Source: Pseudomonas chlororaphis subsp. aurantiaca
GTDB lineage: Bacteria > Pseudomonadota > Gammaproteobacteria > Pseudomonadales > Pseudomonadaceae
DNA: 64,000 nt
Assembly (NCBI RefSeq): GCF_013466605.1
Contig: NZ_CP059162.1
Span: 5,580,001-5,644,000 of the forward strand
Direction: 5' to 3'
This document shows positions 16,609 through 25,834 of this stretch, piece by piece. A model generated the notes under the pieces. It saw nothing but the letters and a program-made list of their open reading frames with translations, made no database searches and was not told the DNA's origin. Position 1 is the stretch's first letter. Every line of letters begins with the position of its first letter. The position numbers and the translations under genes are program-made.

Positions 16609-17211
16609 ATGCACAGAAGAGAAAGAACAGAGTATTTGAAGAGCAATATCAAATACCTGATAAAAAGCCGCGGCGAGACGCAACTGTCTTTATGCAATGC
16701 CAGTGGCCTGACCAGGACGACCATATACAACATTCTGGAAGGCAAGGTCAGCAACGTACAGCAATCCACCATTCGCAAAATCTCTGATTTCTTCGGTGTC
16801 TCCTACGAAGAAATAGAAACCGTCGATTTTGAAGAGAAGGAAATCATCGACAGCAGTATTTCCCCACAAGGAAACATGAACCCGGCGGCGGTTCCGATCC
16901 TCAAGGAAAGCCTGTTGATGGTCAACATGGACAAACGGATTGGCGAACTGGCCATACTTCACCCACTGACCTATTACTTCGGCGCATCCTACAACTTGAT
17001 AGCGGTGCTGCTCGAAAATGAGATCAAGGGCCTGTACGAGGCCGGCGACCTCTTGATCATTCAAAAGGGAGTGTCGACCGACGACAAGGAAAAACTGGTC
17101 TACGACAGACAGACAAGAAAGCTGTTCATCATCAATGAGCCATGCTCCGACTCAGACCGAGTACTTGTGGTGGGTGACATCATCGAGGAGCGATTCAATG
17201 GCAGCTTATGA
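16609..17211 (+). CDS. XRE-family regulator with S24/LexA-like C-terminal domain
   Basis: 200 aa. Residues about 10-60 form a Cro/C1-type helix-turn-helix (TQLSLCNASGLTRTTIYNIL). The C-terminal part has the pattern of the S24 domain of phage repressors, with GDLLIIQKG and VVGDIIE, but the position of the GDSM serine reads LENEI, so self-cleavage is not expected. Start ATG 16609 is preferred to TTG 16606, with AAGGAAA upstream. It overlaps the transporter gene by 14 bp. Base composition is clearly AT-richer than the flanking core genes, a sign of acquisition. Likely local regulator; target inferred only from position. Confidence 0.82.
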   Translation: MHRRERTEYLKSNIKYLIKSRGETQLSLCNASGLTRTTIYNILEGKVSNVQQSTIRKISDFFGVSYEEIETVDFEEKEIIDSSISPQGNMNPAAVPILKESLLMVNMDKRIGELAILHPLTYYFGASYNLIAVLLENEIKGLYEAGDLLIIQKGVSTDDKEKLVYDRQTRKLFIINEPCSDSDRVLVVGDIIEERFNGSL

Positions 17212-18079
17212 AGGCGAACTCGAGAACAGCAAATATAAACTTCTGGGCTTCGAAAACAACAAGAACCTGGCGGTGATCATGATCATCGCTACAGGCAAAG
17301 TCATAAAGATCAAATTAAGCGAAGTGCTTAACAGCGAAATAATGGAAAACCTGAACAAAATGGAAGTTAAAAACATCTACAAGAAGTTCTACTCCCAAGG
17401 AGGAGCGCTTACCGCATACGATCTGAACGACCGCCACGAAAGCTCATGGATGATTTATATCATCCTTAATCTGCTGCTCTTTACCTTCTATATCTTCACC
17501 AGCATTGCCGCCACCAAGCCCATTTATCTTGAATCACTTGGCATCATTATCACTCCAGGTACCTTCCTTTACCCCCTGACATTCCTGATCGTTGACCTGT
17601 TGAACGAAAACTTTGGACTCCGGCTGGCAAGAAAAGCGATCTTCTTTGCCTTTGCCAGCAACGCCATGATTATCATCCTGCTCTATGGCTCGACCTTTCT
17701 CCCCGGTCTGCCAGGCTGGAAGCTCGACACCCCGTACAACGACGTGATCATTCATGTGTCATCTGTCCTGGTGGCGTCCTCTGTCTCTTTCCTGGTTTCC
17801 GAGAACATAAACTCGTACTTGCTGTGCAAGATAAAAGAGCTGACGAACTCCAGATTCCTGTTCCTGCGGATATTCTTGAGTACTCTGTTCGCGGTCATTA
17901 TCGACAGCTTCCTGTTTTGCTACATCGCCTTTTATGGCTCGATGCAAAACAGCGACATCCTGAACATGATTTATGTGCAGATCGCGATCAAGGTATGCTT
18001 TGCCTTCCTCAACATCTTGCCTGCCTATGGAGCAAGGTCACTGTTCAAAAGATACATAACGGACAGTCAAACAAAATAG
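17198..18079 (+). CDS. VUT-family transporter (YhhQ-like, queuosine-precursor uptake) with N-terminal extension
   Basis: 293 aa. About six membrane segments from residue 84 onward. Family landmarks include VDLLNENFGLRLARKAIFF and STLFAVIIDSFLFCYIAF, which align with E. coli YhhQ (preQ0/preQ1 importer). The first about 83 residues (MAAYEGELENSKYKLLGFEN onward) form a soluble charged extension absent from YhhQ. ATG 17198 has GAGGAG eight bases upstream and lies inside the end of the regulator gene, so the pair is translationally linked. AT-rich like the regulator. Transport of a 7-deazapurine fits the convergent queC gene, but the substrate is inference. Confidence 0.8.
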   Translation: MAAYEGELENSKYKLLGFENNKNLAVIMIIATGKVIKIKLSEVLNSEIMENLNKMEVKNIYKKFYSQGGALTAYDLNDRHESSWMIYIILNLLLFTFYIFTSIAATKPIYLESLGIIITPGTFLYPLTFLIVDLLNENFGLRLARKAIFFAFASNAMIIILLYGSTFLPGLPGWKLDTPYNDVIIHVSSVLVASSVSFLVSENINSYLLCKIKELTNSRFLFLRIFLSTLFAVIIDSFLFCYIAFYGSMQNSDILNMIYVQIAIKVCFAFLNILPAYGARSLFKRYITDSQTK

Positions 18080-18104
18080 TTCAACCACTCTTTATCTCAA
18101 GCTG

Positions 18105-18151
18105 ATGGATTCAACACTCATCCGGCAGGTGGATGCAGTGTTGAAATCCAT
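18105..18151. other. Long near-perfect hairpin between convergent genes
   Basis: Bases 18105-18123 pair with 18131-18151 to give 19 base pairs with two single-base bulges (A18144, C18136) and a 7-base loop (GGCAGGT). It fills half of the 94-bp gap between the transporter and queC stop codons. There is no T-run on either side, so it is not a classic intrinsic terminator; it may still block convergent transcripts, or be a relic of a small mobile or repeat element. Confidence 0.7.
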
Positions 18152-18173
18152 TGACGTGCTGTCGATCAAGCCT

Positions 18174-18875
18174 TCATTGCAGATTCATCTTGCTTCTCAA
18201 GCTATTCATGACTGCTGTCTTGTTCCCCAGATAATCATTCAGCCCTCTCGCACGAAGGTTGCAAGCATCGCAATTGGCACAACCGCTGCCAACAATGCCG
18301 TTGTAGCACGTCAGGGTATGCTCGCGAACCAGGTTCAACTGGTTGTGATGATCCGCCAGCGCCCAAGTCTCCGACTTGTTCAGCCACATCAGTGGCGTAT
18401 CAAGACGCAGGCGGTATTCCATGCCCAACTCGACGGCCTTGTTCAAGGCTTTTACAAACTCGTCACGGCAATCGGGATAACCAGAGAAGTCCGTTTCACA
18501 CACACCCGTAATGACCGTTTCAGCCTTTACCTGGTAGGCATAGATAGAGGCCAGGGTCAGAAACAGAATATTTCTTCCCGGCACGAAAGTGCTAGGCAGG
18601 CTTTCACCTGAACTGTTCACCGTCGGCACCGGAATATTGTCTCGAGTGAGACTGCTGATCGCCAATTCATTGAGCAACGAAGCATCCAGCACTTTGTGGA
18701 CTGTCGCTCCCAACTGCTTCGCGAGCTGCTGCGCCACTTCTATTTCTGCGCGATGGCGCTGACCGTAATCAAAGGTAATACAGTGCACTTCATCATAGAG
18801 CGGCAATGCGTGGATCAGACAGGTCGTCGAGTCCTGCCCGCCACTAAATACGACAACAGCTTTTTTCTTCATCAT
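18174..18875 (-). CDS. queC: 7-cyano-7-deazaguanine (preQ0) synthase QueC
   Basis: 233 aa, as in E. coli (231). N-terminal PP-loop SGGQDST (11-17), and the zinc-binding cysteines 190, 199, 202 and 205 (CYNG, then CANCDAC). QueC converts 7-carboxy-7-deazaguanine to preQ0 with ATP and ammonia, an early step of queuosine synthesis. The sequence follows the enterobacterial form very closely ([20 protein letters not shown]). Start at ATG 18875 with AGGAAG upstream; the longer frame has no ribosome site. It lies downstream of the cyo terminator with its own promoter. Whether it is a second copy in the genome cannot be seen here. Confidence 0.93.
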   Translation of the reverse strand: MMKKKAVVVFSGGQDSTTCLIHALPLYDEVHCITFDYGQRHRAEIEVAQQLAKQLGATVHKVLDASLLNELAISSLTRDNIPVPTVNSSGESLPSTFVPGRNILFLTLASIYAYQVKAETVITGVCETDFSGYPDCRDEFVKALNKAVELGMEYRLRLDTPLMWLNKSETWALADHHNQLNLVREHTLTCYNGIVGSGCANCDACNLRARGLNDYLGNKTAVMNSLRSKMNLQ

Positions 18876-18907
18876 TCTGCTTCCTGCATGAATAGAGTCA
18901 TTTGAAT

Positions 18908-18936
18908 ATTTAAACAGCCCACTGACTGACACTCAA
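18908..18936 (-). promoter_or_regulatory. Candidate queC promoter
   Basis: On the minus strand TTGAGT (18936-18931), 17-bp spacer, TTAAAT (18913-18908), about 33 bp before the queC start and immediately after the cyo terminator. Read by eye. Confidence 0.5.
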
Positions 18937-18975
18937 TAAAAAAACCCCGCGCTTCTGTCGAAGGCGGGGCTTTTT
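18937..18975 (-). terminator. Intrinsic terminator of the cyo operon
   Basis: GAAGGCGGGG pairs with CCCCGCGCTTC around a short TGTC loop, followed on the minus strand by seven T. It ends the cyoABCDE transcript 16 bp past the cyoE stop. Confidence 0.85.
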
Positions 18976-18990
18976 CATAGCGTTTGCAAC

Positions 18991-19878
18991 TTATGGCGCG
19001 TAGGTCAGCAGCAGCTCGCTCGGTACCTTGAAATCCAGGGACATCATCACGCTCAGCGCGGTGATGGTGAAGATCGAGAACACGAACAGCTTGCGGGCCC
19101 AGACGGTGTCGTCCACCGCCTTGTAGCCGGTCCAGGCCATGTACAGCCAGTACATGCCCATCGCGGCCGCGACGGCCAGGTAGCTCATGCCGGCATACCC
19201 GCTGAAGGTCAGCATCAGGGTCGCCACCAGGAACGCCAGGATGTAGAGCAGGATGTGCTTCTTGGCCACCAGGATGCCGCGCTTCACTGGCAGCACCGGA
19301 ATCGATGCGGCCAGGTAATCGTTGAAGCGGAAGATCGCGATGGCGTAGGAATGTGGCATCTGCCACAGGCTGAACATCACCAGCAGGGTCAGCGCAGCCA
19401 TGTCGAAGCTGTTGCTCACGGCCACGTAGCCGATCACCGGCGGCATCGCCCCGGACAGGCTGCCCACCAGCGTGCCGTGCACCGACTTGCGCTTGAGGTA
19501 CAGGCTGTAGAAGCCGACGTAGATGACAAAGCCGATCACGGCGAACAGCGCCGCCAGCGGATTGGCCACCTTGTACAACAACGCAACGCCGGCGACACCC
19601 AGGAGGGTCGCGTAGACCAGTGCCACTTTCAGGGAGATCAGGCCCTGAACCAGCACACGGTTCTTGGTGCGCTCCATCTTCAGGTCGATGTCACGGTCGA
19701 TGCAGTTGTTGAACACGCAACCGGAAGCCACCACCAGGGACGTGCCGATCATCGCGGCCAGGAAGATGGCCAGATCGACATGTCCCTTGGAGGCCAGGAA
19801 GAAGCCGCCCGCCACAGAAAGCACGTTACCGAAAATGATCCCCGGTTTGGTGATTTGGATAAAGTGCTTCAGCGACAT
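18991..19878 (-). CDS. cyoE: Heme O synthase (protoheme IX farnesyltransferase)
   Basis: 295 aa, UbiA-type membrane prenyltransferase with about nine transmembrane helices. First conserved Asp-rich motif [18 protein letters not shown] (about 58-75). It farnesylates heme B to heme O for the bo3 oxidase encoded upstream. Start [14 protein letters not shown] is the standard N-terminus. Last gene of the operon, 11 bp after cyoD. Confidence 0.96.
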   Translation of the reverse strand: MSLKHFIQITKPGIIFGNVLSVAGGFFLASKGHVDLAIFLAAMIGTSLVVASGCVFNNCIDRDIDLKMERTKNRVLVQGLISLKVALVYATLLGVAGVALLYKVANPLAALFAVIGFVIYVGFYSLYLKRKSVHGTLVGSLSGAMPPVIGYVAVSNSFDMAALTLLVMFSLWQMPHSYAIAIFRFNDYLAASIPVLPVKRGILVAKKHILLYILAFLVATLMLTFSGYAGMSYLAVAAAMGMYWLYMAWTGYKAVDDTVWARKLFVFSIFTITALSVMMSLDFKVPSELLLTYAP

Positions 19879-19889
19879 CGGGTCTTACC

Positions 19890-20225
19890 TCACTTCGCCA
19901 TCATGAACGTGTGGATGCTGAACATGATCCACAACGACAGGCCAACCAGCAGGACGATCACCAGCGCAGCGAAGACGAACGCGATCACGTTGTTACGCTG
20001 GGCCTCGGAGCGGTCCAGGTGCAGGAAGTACACCAGGTGAACCAGGACCTGGATCACCGCGAAGGCGAGCACGATCATCAGGGTGATGGATTTCGGCAGG
20101 GTCGGGTACATCACCAGGCCGAACGGGATGATCGTCAGGATCACCGACAGGATGAAGCCGATGGCGTACGACTTTACGCTGCCGTGGCCAGCATCATGGC
20201 TGTCATGGGAGTGTGCATTAGCCAT
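19890..20225 (-). CDS. cyoD: Cytochrome bo3 ubiquinol oxidase subunit IV
   Basis: 111 aa with three membrane helices and the usual His-rich N-terminus ([16 protein letters not shown]). Small accessory subunit of the bo3 complex needed for stable assembly of the CuB site. Its start overlaps the end of cyoC at a single base. Confidence 0.95.
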   Translation of the reverse strand: MANAHSHDSHDAGHGSVKSYAIGFILSVILTIIPFGLVMYPTLPKSITLMIVLAFAVIQVLVHLVYFLHLDRSEAQRNNVIAFVFAALVIVLLVGLSLWIMFSIHTFMMAK

Positions 20226-20851
20226 TACATAGTCCCCATCAGGTAAACAACGGTGAAGACGCAGATCCAGACCACGTCCAGGAAGTGCCAGAACAGGCTC
20301 AGGCAGCTCAGGCGGGTCTTGTTGGTTGCGGTCAGGCCGTGCTTGTTGACCTGATACATCATGATCGCCATCCAGATCAGGCCAGCGGTCACGTGCAGAC
20401 CGTGGGTGCCGACCAGGGTGAAGAACCCGGACAGGAAGCCGCTGCGGCTAGGGCCGTAGCCTTCGGAGATCAGCAGGTGGAACTCGTTGATCTCCATGCC
20501 GATGAAGCCCAGGCCGAACAGGAAGGTCAGGGCCAGCCAGCCCAGGACCTGCTTCTTGTTACCCCGGAAGAACGCCAGCATGGCGAAGCCGTAGGTGATC
20601 GAACTGAACAGCAGCAAGGCGGTTTCGCCGAGCACGTAAGGCAGTTCGAAGATGTCGTGGCCCGACGGGCCACCCGCTACGTTGTTTACCAGTACCGCGT
20701 ACACCGCGAAGATCGACGCAAACAGAATGCAGTCGGTCATCAGGTAGAGCCAGAAACCGTATACGGTCATCTCGCCCGAGTCGTGGTGATGGTCATCGTG
20801 CCCATGGTCATCGACATGGGTGTGTCCAGCATTGGTCACTAAGTTCGACAT
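20225..20851 (-). CDS. cyoC: Cytochrome bo3 ubiquinol oxidase subunit III
   Basis: 208 aa, five membrane helices, His-rich N-terminal tail ([15 protein letters not shown]), and the conserved subunit III segments [20 protein letters not shown]. Non-catalytic membrane subunit of the heme-copper oxidase in the inner membrane. Three bases follow cyoB, so translation is likely continuous. Confidence 0.96.
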   Translation of the reverse strand: MSNLVTNAGHTHVDDHGHDDHHHDSGEMTVYGFWLYLMTDCILFASIFAVYAVLVNNVAGGPSGHDIFELPYVLGETALLLFSSITYGFAMLAFFRGNKKQVLGWLALTFLFGLGFIGMEINEFHLLISEGYGPSRSGFLSGFFTLVGTHGLHVTAGLIWMAIMMYQVNKHGLTATNKTRLSCLSLFWHFLDVVWICVFTVVYLMGTM

Positions 20852-20854
20852 GGT

Positions 20855-22873
20855 TTAAGCCTGTTCCAACGAGGTTTCTACACGGTTGGCCGGAATCTTC
20901 TTCTCGGCTACCAGGCGAGCGTGCTGCTCGGCTTCGATGCGTTCGATCACGTCGACCGGCACCATGTAGCCTTGATCATCGCGAGCCGCGTGGATCACGA
21001 AGTAGATCACGGTACCGGCCAGGCTAGCGATCGCCAGCCACCAGATGTGCCAGATCATCGCGAAACCGAAGACGGTCAACAGAGCCCCCATCACCAGGCC
21101 GGTGGCGGTGTTGTTCGGCATGTGGATCGGTTCGTAGCGAGCAGGCTTCTGGTACGCGGTACCGTCTTCCTTGGCTTCGGTGAACGGGTCGATGCCATTG
21201 GCCTTCGGCAGTACGGCGAAGTTGTAGAACGGCGGTGGCGACGAAGTCGACCATTCCAGGGTGTGGGCATTCCATGGGTCGCCGGAAACACACTGGTTCT
21301 GCTTGCGATCACGCACGCTGACGTACAGCTGGATCAGCTGGCAGGCGATACCGATGGCGATCATCACCGCACCGAACATGGCGACGTACAGGTACGGCAC
21401 CCACTCTGGGTTGGTCGTGGCGTTCAGACGACGGGTCATGCCCATGAAGCCCAGTGCATAGAGCGGCATGAACGCGACGAAGAAGCCCGAGATCCAGAAC
21501 CAGAATGCAGCCTTGCCCCAGCCTTCGTGCAGCTTGAAGCCGAACGCTTTCGGGAAGTAGAAGCTGAAGCCAGCGATGTAGCCGAATACAGCACCACCGA
21601 TGATCACGTTATGGAAGTGCGCGATCACGAACAGGCTGTTGTGCAGGACGAAGTCGGCACCCGGGATGGCCAGCAGTACGCCGGTCATGCCGCCGATGGC
21701 GAAGGTCACCATGAAGCCCAGGGTCCACAGGACCTGGCTGGTGATACGCAGACGGCCGTGGTAGATGGTGAACAGCCAGTTGAACAGCTTCACCCCCGTC
21801 GGGATGGAAATCAGCATGGTCGCCAGGCCGAAGAAGGCGTTGACGCTGGCCCCCGAACCCATGGTGAAGAAGTGGTGCAGCCAGACCATGAAGCCCAGTA
21901 CCGAGATCGCGCCGGAAGCGTAGATCATCGAGTGGTGGCCGAACAGGCGCTTGCCCGAGAAGGTCGAGATGACTTCGGAGAAGATACCGAACGCCGGCAG
22001 GATCAGGATGTACACCTCAGGGTGACCCCAAGCCCAGAACAGGTTCACGTACATCATTGGATTGCCACCAAGTTCATTGGTGAAAATGTGGAAATCCATG
22101 TAACGGTCGAGTGTCAGCAGTGCCAGGGTAGCGGTCAGGATCGGGAACGAAGCGACGATCAGCACGTTGGCCCAGGTGCAGGTCCAGGTGAAGATCGGCA
22201 TGTCCATCAGCTTCATGCCCGGGGTGCGCATTTTCAGCACGGTGGCCAGGAAGTTGACCCCCGTCAGCGTCGTCCCTAGCCCTGATAGCTGTAGCGCCCA
22301 GATGTAGTAGTCGACACCCACGCCCGGACTGTATTGCAGGCCCGACAGCGGCGGATACGCAACCCAGCCGGTCTTGGCGAATTCGCCGACGCCCAGGGAC
22401 AGGTTGATCAGCACGACGCCGGAAACCAGCAGCCAGAAGCTCAGGGAGTTGAGGAACGGATAGGCAACGTCACGCGCGCCGATCTGCAGCGGCACTGCAA
22501 GGTTCATCAGGCCGGTGAAGAATGGCATCGCCATGAAGATGATCATGATCACACCGTGGGCGGTGAAGATCTGGTCATAGTGTTCAGGAGGCAGGTAGCC
22601 CGGCGAACCCTCGGTGGCCATGGCCAGCTGGGTACGCATCATGATCGCGTCGGCAAAACCGCGCAGGAGCATGACCATGGCGACGATGATGTACATCACG
22701 CCGATTTTCTTGTGGTCGACCGAAGTCAGCCATTCGGTCCACAGGTAGGACCACTTCTTGAAGTACGTGATACCCGCGACAAGCGCCAGACCACCGAGGA
22801 TGATCATGGCAACGGTCACCATGACAATCGGCTCGTGGAACGGTATCGCGTCCAGACTTAATTTACCAAACAT
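20855..22873 (-). CDS. cyoB: Cytochrome bo3 ubiquinol oxidase subunit I
   Basis: 672 aa (E. coli 663), catalytic subunit. Heme ligand His in [16 protein letters not shown], CuB ligand and cross-linked Tyr in [14 protein letters not shown], the HH pair in VWLHHFF, and the two heme histidines in IAHFHN. It reduces oxygen to water with ubiquinol electrons and pumps protons. About fifteen membrane helices. Three bases separate it from cyoA. Confidence 0.97.
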   Translation of the reverse strand: MFGKLSLDAIPFHEPIVMVTVAMIILGGLALVAGITYFKKWSYLWTEWLTSVDHKKIGVMYIIVAMVMLLRGFADAIMMRTQLAMATEGSPGYLPPEHYDQIFTAHGVIMIIFMAMPFFTGLMNLAVPLQIGARDVAYPFLNSLSFWLLVSGVVLINLSLGVGEFAKTGWVAYPPLSGLQYSPGVGVDYYIWALQLSGLGTTLTGVNFLATVLKMRTPGMKLMDMPIFTWTCTWANVLIVASFPILTATLALLTLDRYMDFHIFTNELGGNPMMYVNLFWAWGHPEVYILILPAFGIFSEVISTFSGKRLFGHHSMIYASGAISVLGFMVWLHHFFTMGSGASVNAFFGLATMLISIPTGVKLFNWLFTIYHGRLRITSQVLWTLGFMVTFAIGGMTGVLLAIPGADFVLHNSLFVIAHFHNVIIGGAVFGYIAGFSFYFPKAFGFKLHEGWGKAAFWFWISGFFVAFMPLYALGFMGMTRRLNATTNPEWVPYLYVAMFGAVMIAIGIACQLIQLYVSVRDRKQNQCVSGDPWNAHTLEWSTSSPPPFYNFAVLPKANGIDPFTEAKEDGTAYQKPARYEPIHMPNNTATGLVMGALLTVFGFAMIWHIWWLAIASLAGTVIYFVIHAARDDQGYMVPVDVIERIEAEQHARLVAEKKIPANRVETSLEQA

Positions 22874-22876
22874 CGT

Positions 22877-23818
22877 TTACTCCTCTGCCCCAGCAGCTGA
22901 ATGCGAGCTCATATCAGTCCCTTCCACAGCGGCCACTTCTTTCTTCTCGTGCTTGACCGGCTTGCCTGGTTTCATGCCTTCATACTTGTCGACGATTTTC
23001 TGAAACAGGTCCGGCGTGTACGAGGAGTACAGCGCGACAGGGTTGTTCTGGCTTGGCTTGGCAAGGGCTTCGTATTCAGCTTGATCAAGCTGTTTAGGTG
23101 CGGCCTTGACTTCGGCTACCCAGGCGTCGAAATCTTCCTGGCTCGTCGAGATCGCTTTGAATTTCATGCCGGTGAAGCCAGCGCCACTGTAGTTAGCGGA
23201 GATGCCTTCCATTTCAGCTTTCTGGTTGGCGATCAGGTGCAGCTTGGTCTGCATGCCTGCCATCGCGTAGATCTGGCCGCCCAGAGCAGGGATGAAGAAC
23301 GAGTTCATCACGGCGTCGGAGGTGATCTTGAAGTTCAGCGGAGTGTGCTCCGGGAACCGGATTTGGTTAACAGTGGCGATACCCTGGTCCGGGTAGATGA
23401 ACAGCCACTTCCAGTCCAGCGCGACCACTTCGATGTTGATCGGCTTGACGTCGGATTCCAGCGGACGATACGGGTCCAGCGCGTGGGTGGACTTGTAGGT
23501 CACATAACCCAGGGCAATGATGATGAGGATCGGGACCAGCCACACCGCGATTTCGATCTTGGTGGAGTGCGACCACTTGGGCGCGTAGGTCGCGTTGGTG
23601 TTGGACGCGCGGTATTTCCAGGCGAACGCGAAGGTCATCACGATCACCGGAATCACGACCAGCAGCATCAGCAGGGTAGCGGTGATGATCAGGTTTCGCT
23701 CATCCAGACCGACCTGTCCTTTCGGGTCGAGCAAGGTCCACTTGCAGCCTCCCAGCATTAACATCATGCCAAGCAGCGGCAAAAAGCCTAGTAATCGGGG
23801 GTACCTGTTTTTACTCAT
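22877..23818 (-). CDS. cyoA: Cytochrome bo3 ubiquinol oxidase subunit II (lipoprotein)
   Basis: 313 aa from ATG 23818, preceded by GAGGT; the frame open further upstream lacks such a site. Signal peptide with lipobox ending in Cys25 (LMLGGC), two membrane helices, then a periplasmic cupredoxin-like domain lacking CuA ligands, as in quinol oxidases. A long C-terminal tail is rich in Lys/Glu. First gene of the operon. Confidence 0.95.
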   Translation of the reverse strand: MSKNRYPRLLGFLPLLGMMLMLGGCKWTLLDPKGQVGLDERNLIITATLLMLLVVIPVIVMTFAFAWKYRASNTNATYAPKWSHSTKIEIAVWLVPILIIIALGYVTYKSTHALDPYRPLESDVKPINIEVVALDWKWLFIYPDQGIATVNQIRFPEHTPLNFKITSDAVMNSFFIPALGGQIYAMAGMQTKLHLIANQKAEMEGISANYSGAGFTGMKFKAISTSQEDFDAWVAEVKAAPKQLDQAEYEALAKPSQNNPVALYSSYTPDLFQKIVDKYEGMKPGKPVKHEKKEVAAVEGTDMSSHSAAGAEE

Positions 23819-24563
23819 CTCACGACCTCTAAAGCAGCTTGCGCAATGCAGTTGGGTTTTGATGGCCAACACTTCACCGTGCCAAGGGTTGGCATTTTTT
23901 CTTCGATTGAATAAGGGCCTGCCCGGCGCGTTACGCGCTGTTTGACAAATCCTGGGCTAGCAGTGAGTTCTTATTCGAATTCGTGGTCAAAGGCCTTGTT
24001 ACAGACCAATTCCATTTGGTGCGGATATTTGGAAGGTGCCGACACCTGGGGTCGCATGGAGCGTCCAACGCCCCTCGACCGCCGCCGTAAGCTCAGGGTG
24101 AGCAGCGCCGGAAATTCAGTGCGGGCGATTGTAGATATGTCGCGTTTTATAAACCATGTCTTATCCCGAAATAATTTTTATCGGTTCGCGCAACAATGCG
24201 TGGTGATTATTGCAACGGGTCGGGATCATATCGATATTCATTCGCAATAAAAAGCCCCGAAAACGCCTTCCAGCCAGGTCGAAAAAGGTGCCTTTCCGCA
24301 ATGGAAAATCCACCGATGGCATCGCGCTGTCCCTTGTAAAACGAGGGCTGAAACGATTTATTTAGATAGCCGGCTATGTTTGTTTTGCCGCTCGCTACGC
24401 CAATACGAACTGACAGACTTTTTCCGTTTCTGACACAAAAAAAACGGCGTACTGTCATCTGCGCAAACACAGGTGCGACACCCTCCATGTGACAACATGT
24501 CGCACTTTTATCGCGCAGCCGATTGCCCCATATCACGCCCCTTTCGCACATTGTCCTACACGC
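23819..24563. other. Long intergenic region upstream of cyoA
   Basis: About 745 bp with no supported gene. It must carry the cyo promoter. It is AT-richer from 24120 to 24480. A small hairpin GCCAAGGGTTGGC (23881-23893) followed by ATTTTTT is readable on the plus strand. I saw no clear ANR/FNR box. A small RNA could lie here, but nothing in the sequence proves it. Confidence 0.5.
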
Positions 24564-24602
24564 AAAAAAGCCCCGGTCCCGAACATCGGGACCGGGGCTT
24601 TT
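24564..24602 (-). terminator. Intrinsic terminator after dsbB
   Basis: Perfect inverted repeat AAAAGCCCCGGTCCCGA with its complement around an ACA loop (24566-24602), with T-runs on both strands. It starts 9 bp past the dsbB stop. Confidence 0.9.
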
Positions 24603-24611
24603 GGCGTCGGG

Positions 24612-25121
24612 TCAGGCGCTTTTGCGACGATTACGAATGATGCCCAGCGGCACCAGCACCAGGGTCAGCACAAAGGCCACCAGCGCCCACTGCGCCAGGG
24701 ACAGGCCCAGCACCGGCGGGTACGGCGTGGAACAGAAGCCATCGACCTGGAACCCCAGCGGGAAGACGGTCGCCAGCGGCAGGCTGTCGACGATCGGCTG
24801 CAGCACATCGATGCCGCAGCTGACCGCAGGATGGGCCTGGGTGTAGACGTGATGCCCCGCCACCGCCGCCCCGAACAGCGCGCTGATCACGACCAACGCT
24901 TCCAGCACCGTGAGACTGCGACGGCTGCGCATGGCCGCGCCGATGAAGGCGAAAATCGCGATCAGCAGAAACGCGTAGCGCTGCAGGATGCACAGCGGGC
25001 AAGGCGCCTCGCCCAGCACCACCTGCATGTACAGCGCGCCGCCGATCAGCGCCAGGCAGATCCCCCCCAGCAACACCAGAAAACGTCGCTCGCGCCCCAA
25101 GCGCAGTGTGTCGTCAGTCAT
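24612..25121 (-). CDS. dsbB: Disulfide bond formation protein DsbB
   Basis: 169 aa, four membrane helices. First redox pair C41/C44 (CPLC) in the first periplasmic loop, second pair C102 and C130 in the second loop (SCGIDVL, DGFCSTPY). It reoxidises DsbA in the periplasm and passes electrons to quinone, which links it functionally with the neighbouring quinol oxidase. Start at ATG 25121 with AAGGAA upstream; the TTG six bases earlier is not needed. Confidence 0.93.
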   Translation of the reverse strand: MTDDTLRLGRERRFLVLLGGICLALIGGALYMQVVLGEAPCPLCILQRYAFLLIAIFAFIGAAMRSRRSLTVLEALVVISALFGAAVAGHHVYTQAHPAVSCGIDVLQPIVDSLPLATVFPLGFQVDGFCSTPYPPVLGLSLAQWALVAFVLTLVLVPLGIIRNRRKSA

Positions 25122-25145
25122 CCTCAATTCCTTTCTGTTTGTGGC

Positions 25146-25685
25146 TCAACCCGATGGTAGCGCTTGCAACTGCTGCATCAGGCTGAGGTTGTCTTCGATA
25201 TGCCAATTGGCGGTGATCCGGCCATTGGCGATCTGATAAATGTCGGTTGCCCGGAAGTCTACACGCTGACCATGACCTTTGAGTGCATTGAAGGTCCCGC
25301 TGAAGTGCCCGCGAAAATGCAGGTGCAGCACCACCCGATCCCCGGCCACGATCATCTGCTCGATTTCCGCACTCAGGTCCGGCACCGCCGTGCGAAAGAA
25401 CCGCGACGCCAGCAGCGGCCCGGTCGGGCCCTGGACCCGCCCTGCAGGCGGCGTCATATCGACGAAGTTCTCCGCCAGCGCGGCCTTGGCCAGGCTTTCA
25501 TCGCCGCTGTTCCAGAAACTGCCGTAGCGCCGCGCGGCCAGTTCCATGGCCTCGCGCTGGGCCTTGGGCAGGTTCTGATCGACGACCAGGGTCTGCGCCT
25601 GGAGCAAGGCCGGCTCGGCGAAAACCAGGGGACTGGCGAGCAAGGATGCGGCCAGGGTGATGCGGGGAATGGCTGAGAGTTGCAT
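25146..25685 (-). CDS. Exported SnoaL/NTF2-like protein
   Basis: 179 aa with a Sec signal peptide (cleavage expected after PLVFA, about residue 23). The mature part has the SnoaL-like ester cyclase/NTF2 fold pattern: FVDMTPPAGRVQGPTG, VVLHLHFRGHFSG and the ending ITANWHIEDNLSLMQQL. Family members range from polyketide cyclases to uncharacterised small-molecule binding proteins, so no reaction is assigned. It lies 24 bp upstream of dsbB on the same strand and could be co-transcribed. Confidence 0.75.
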   Translation of the reverse strand: MQLSAIPRITLAASLLASPLVFAEPALLQAQTLVVDQNLPKAQREAMELAARRYGSFWNSGDESLAKAALAENFVDMTPPAGRVQGPTGPLLASRFFRTAVPDLSAEIEQMIVAGDRVVLHLHFRGHFSGTFNALKGHGQRVDFRATDIYQIANGRITANWHIEDNLSLMQQLQALPSG

Positions 25686-25834
25686 GGGATGATCCTGATC
25701 AGTGCGAACGAGCGCCTATCATCAGCATCGGGGAATTAACGATAAACAGGTTAAGAACGGATTAACCTTTAAAGGATTTTTATGAGTGCGGCTACAAAGA
25801 GGCCAGCCTCCGGGCGGGGGCTGGCCGATGGGGG

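Noticed and set aside
16235..16609. 124-codon open frame ahead of the XRE regulator
   Set aside because: No ribosome site, irregular composition, no recognisable domain; most likely promoter and leader DNA.
18174..18875. QueC-like subunit of an antiphage system (Qat or type IV CBASS)
   Set aside because: The protein is canonical full-length QueC and none of the partner genes (QatA/B/D, CD-NTase, TGT-like protein) is adjacent.
23881..23900. GCCAAGGGTTGGC hairpin followed by T-run as a terminator
   Set aside because: No plus-strand gene ends before it, and the stem is only five base pairs; noted in the intergenic entry only.
24207..24551. 114-codon open frame upstream of cyoA
   Set aside because: No ribosome site, biased composition from AT-rich non-coding DNA.
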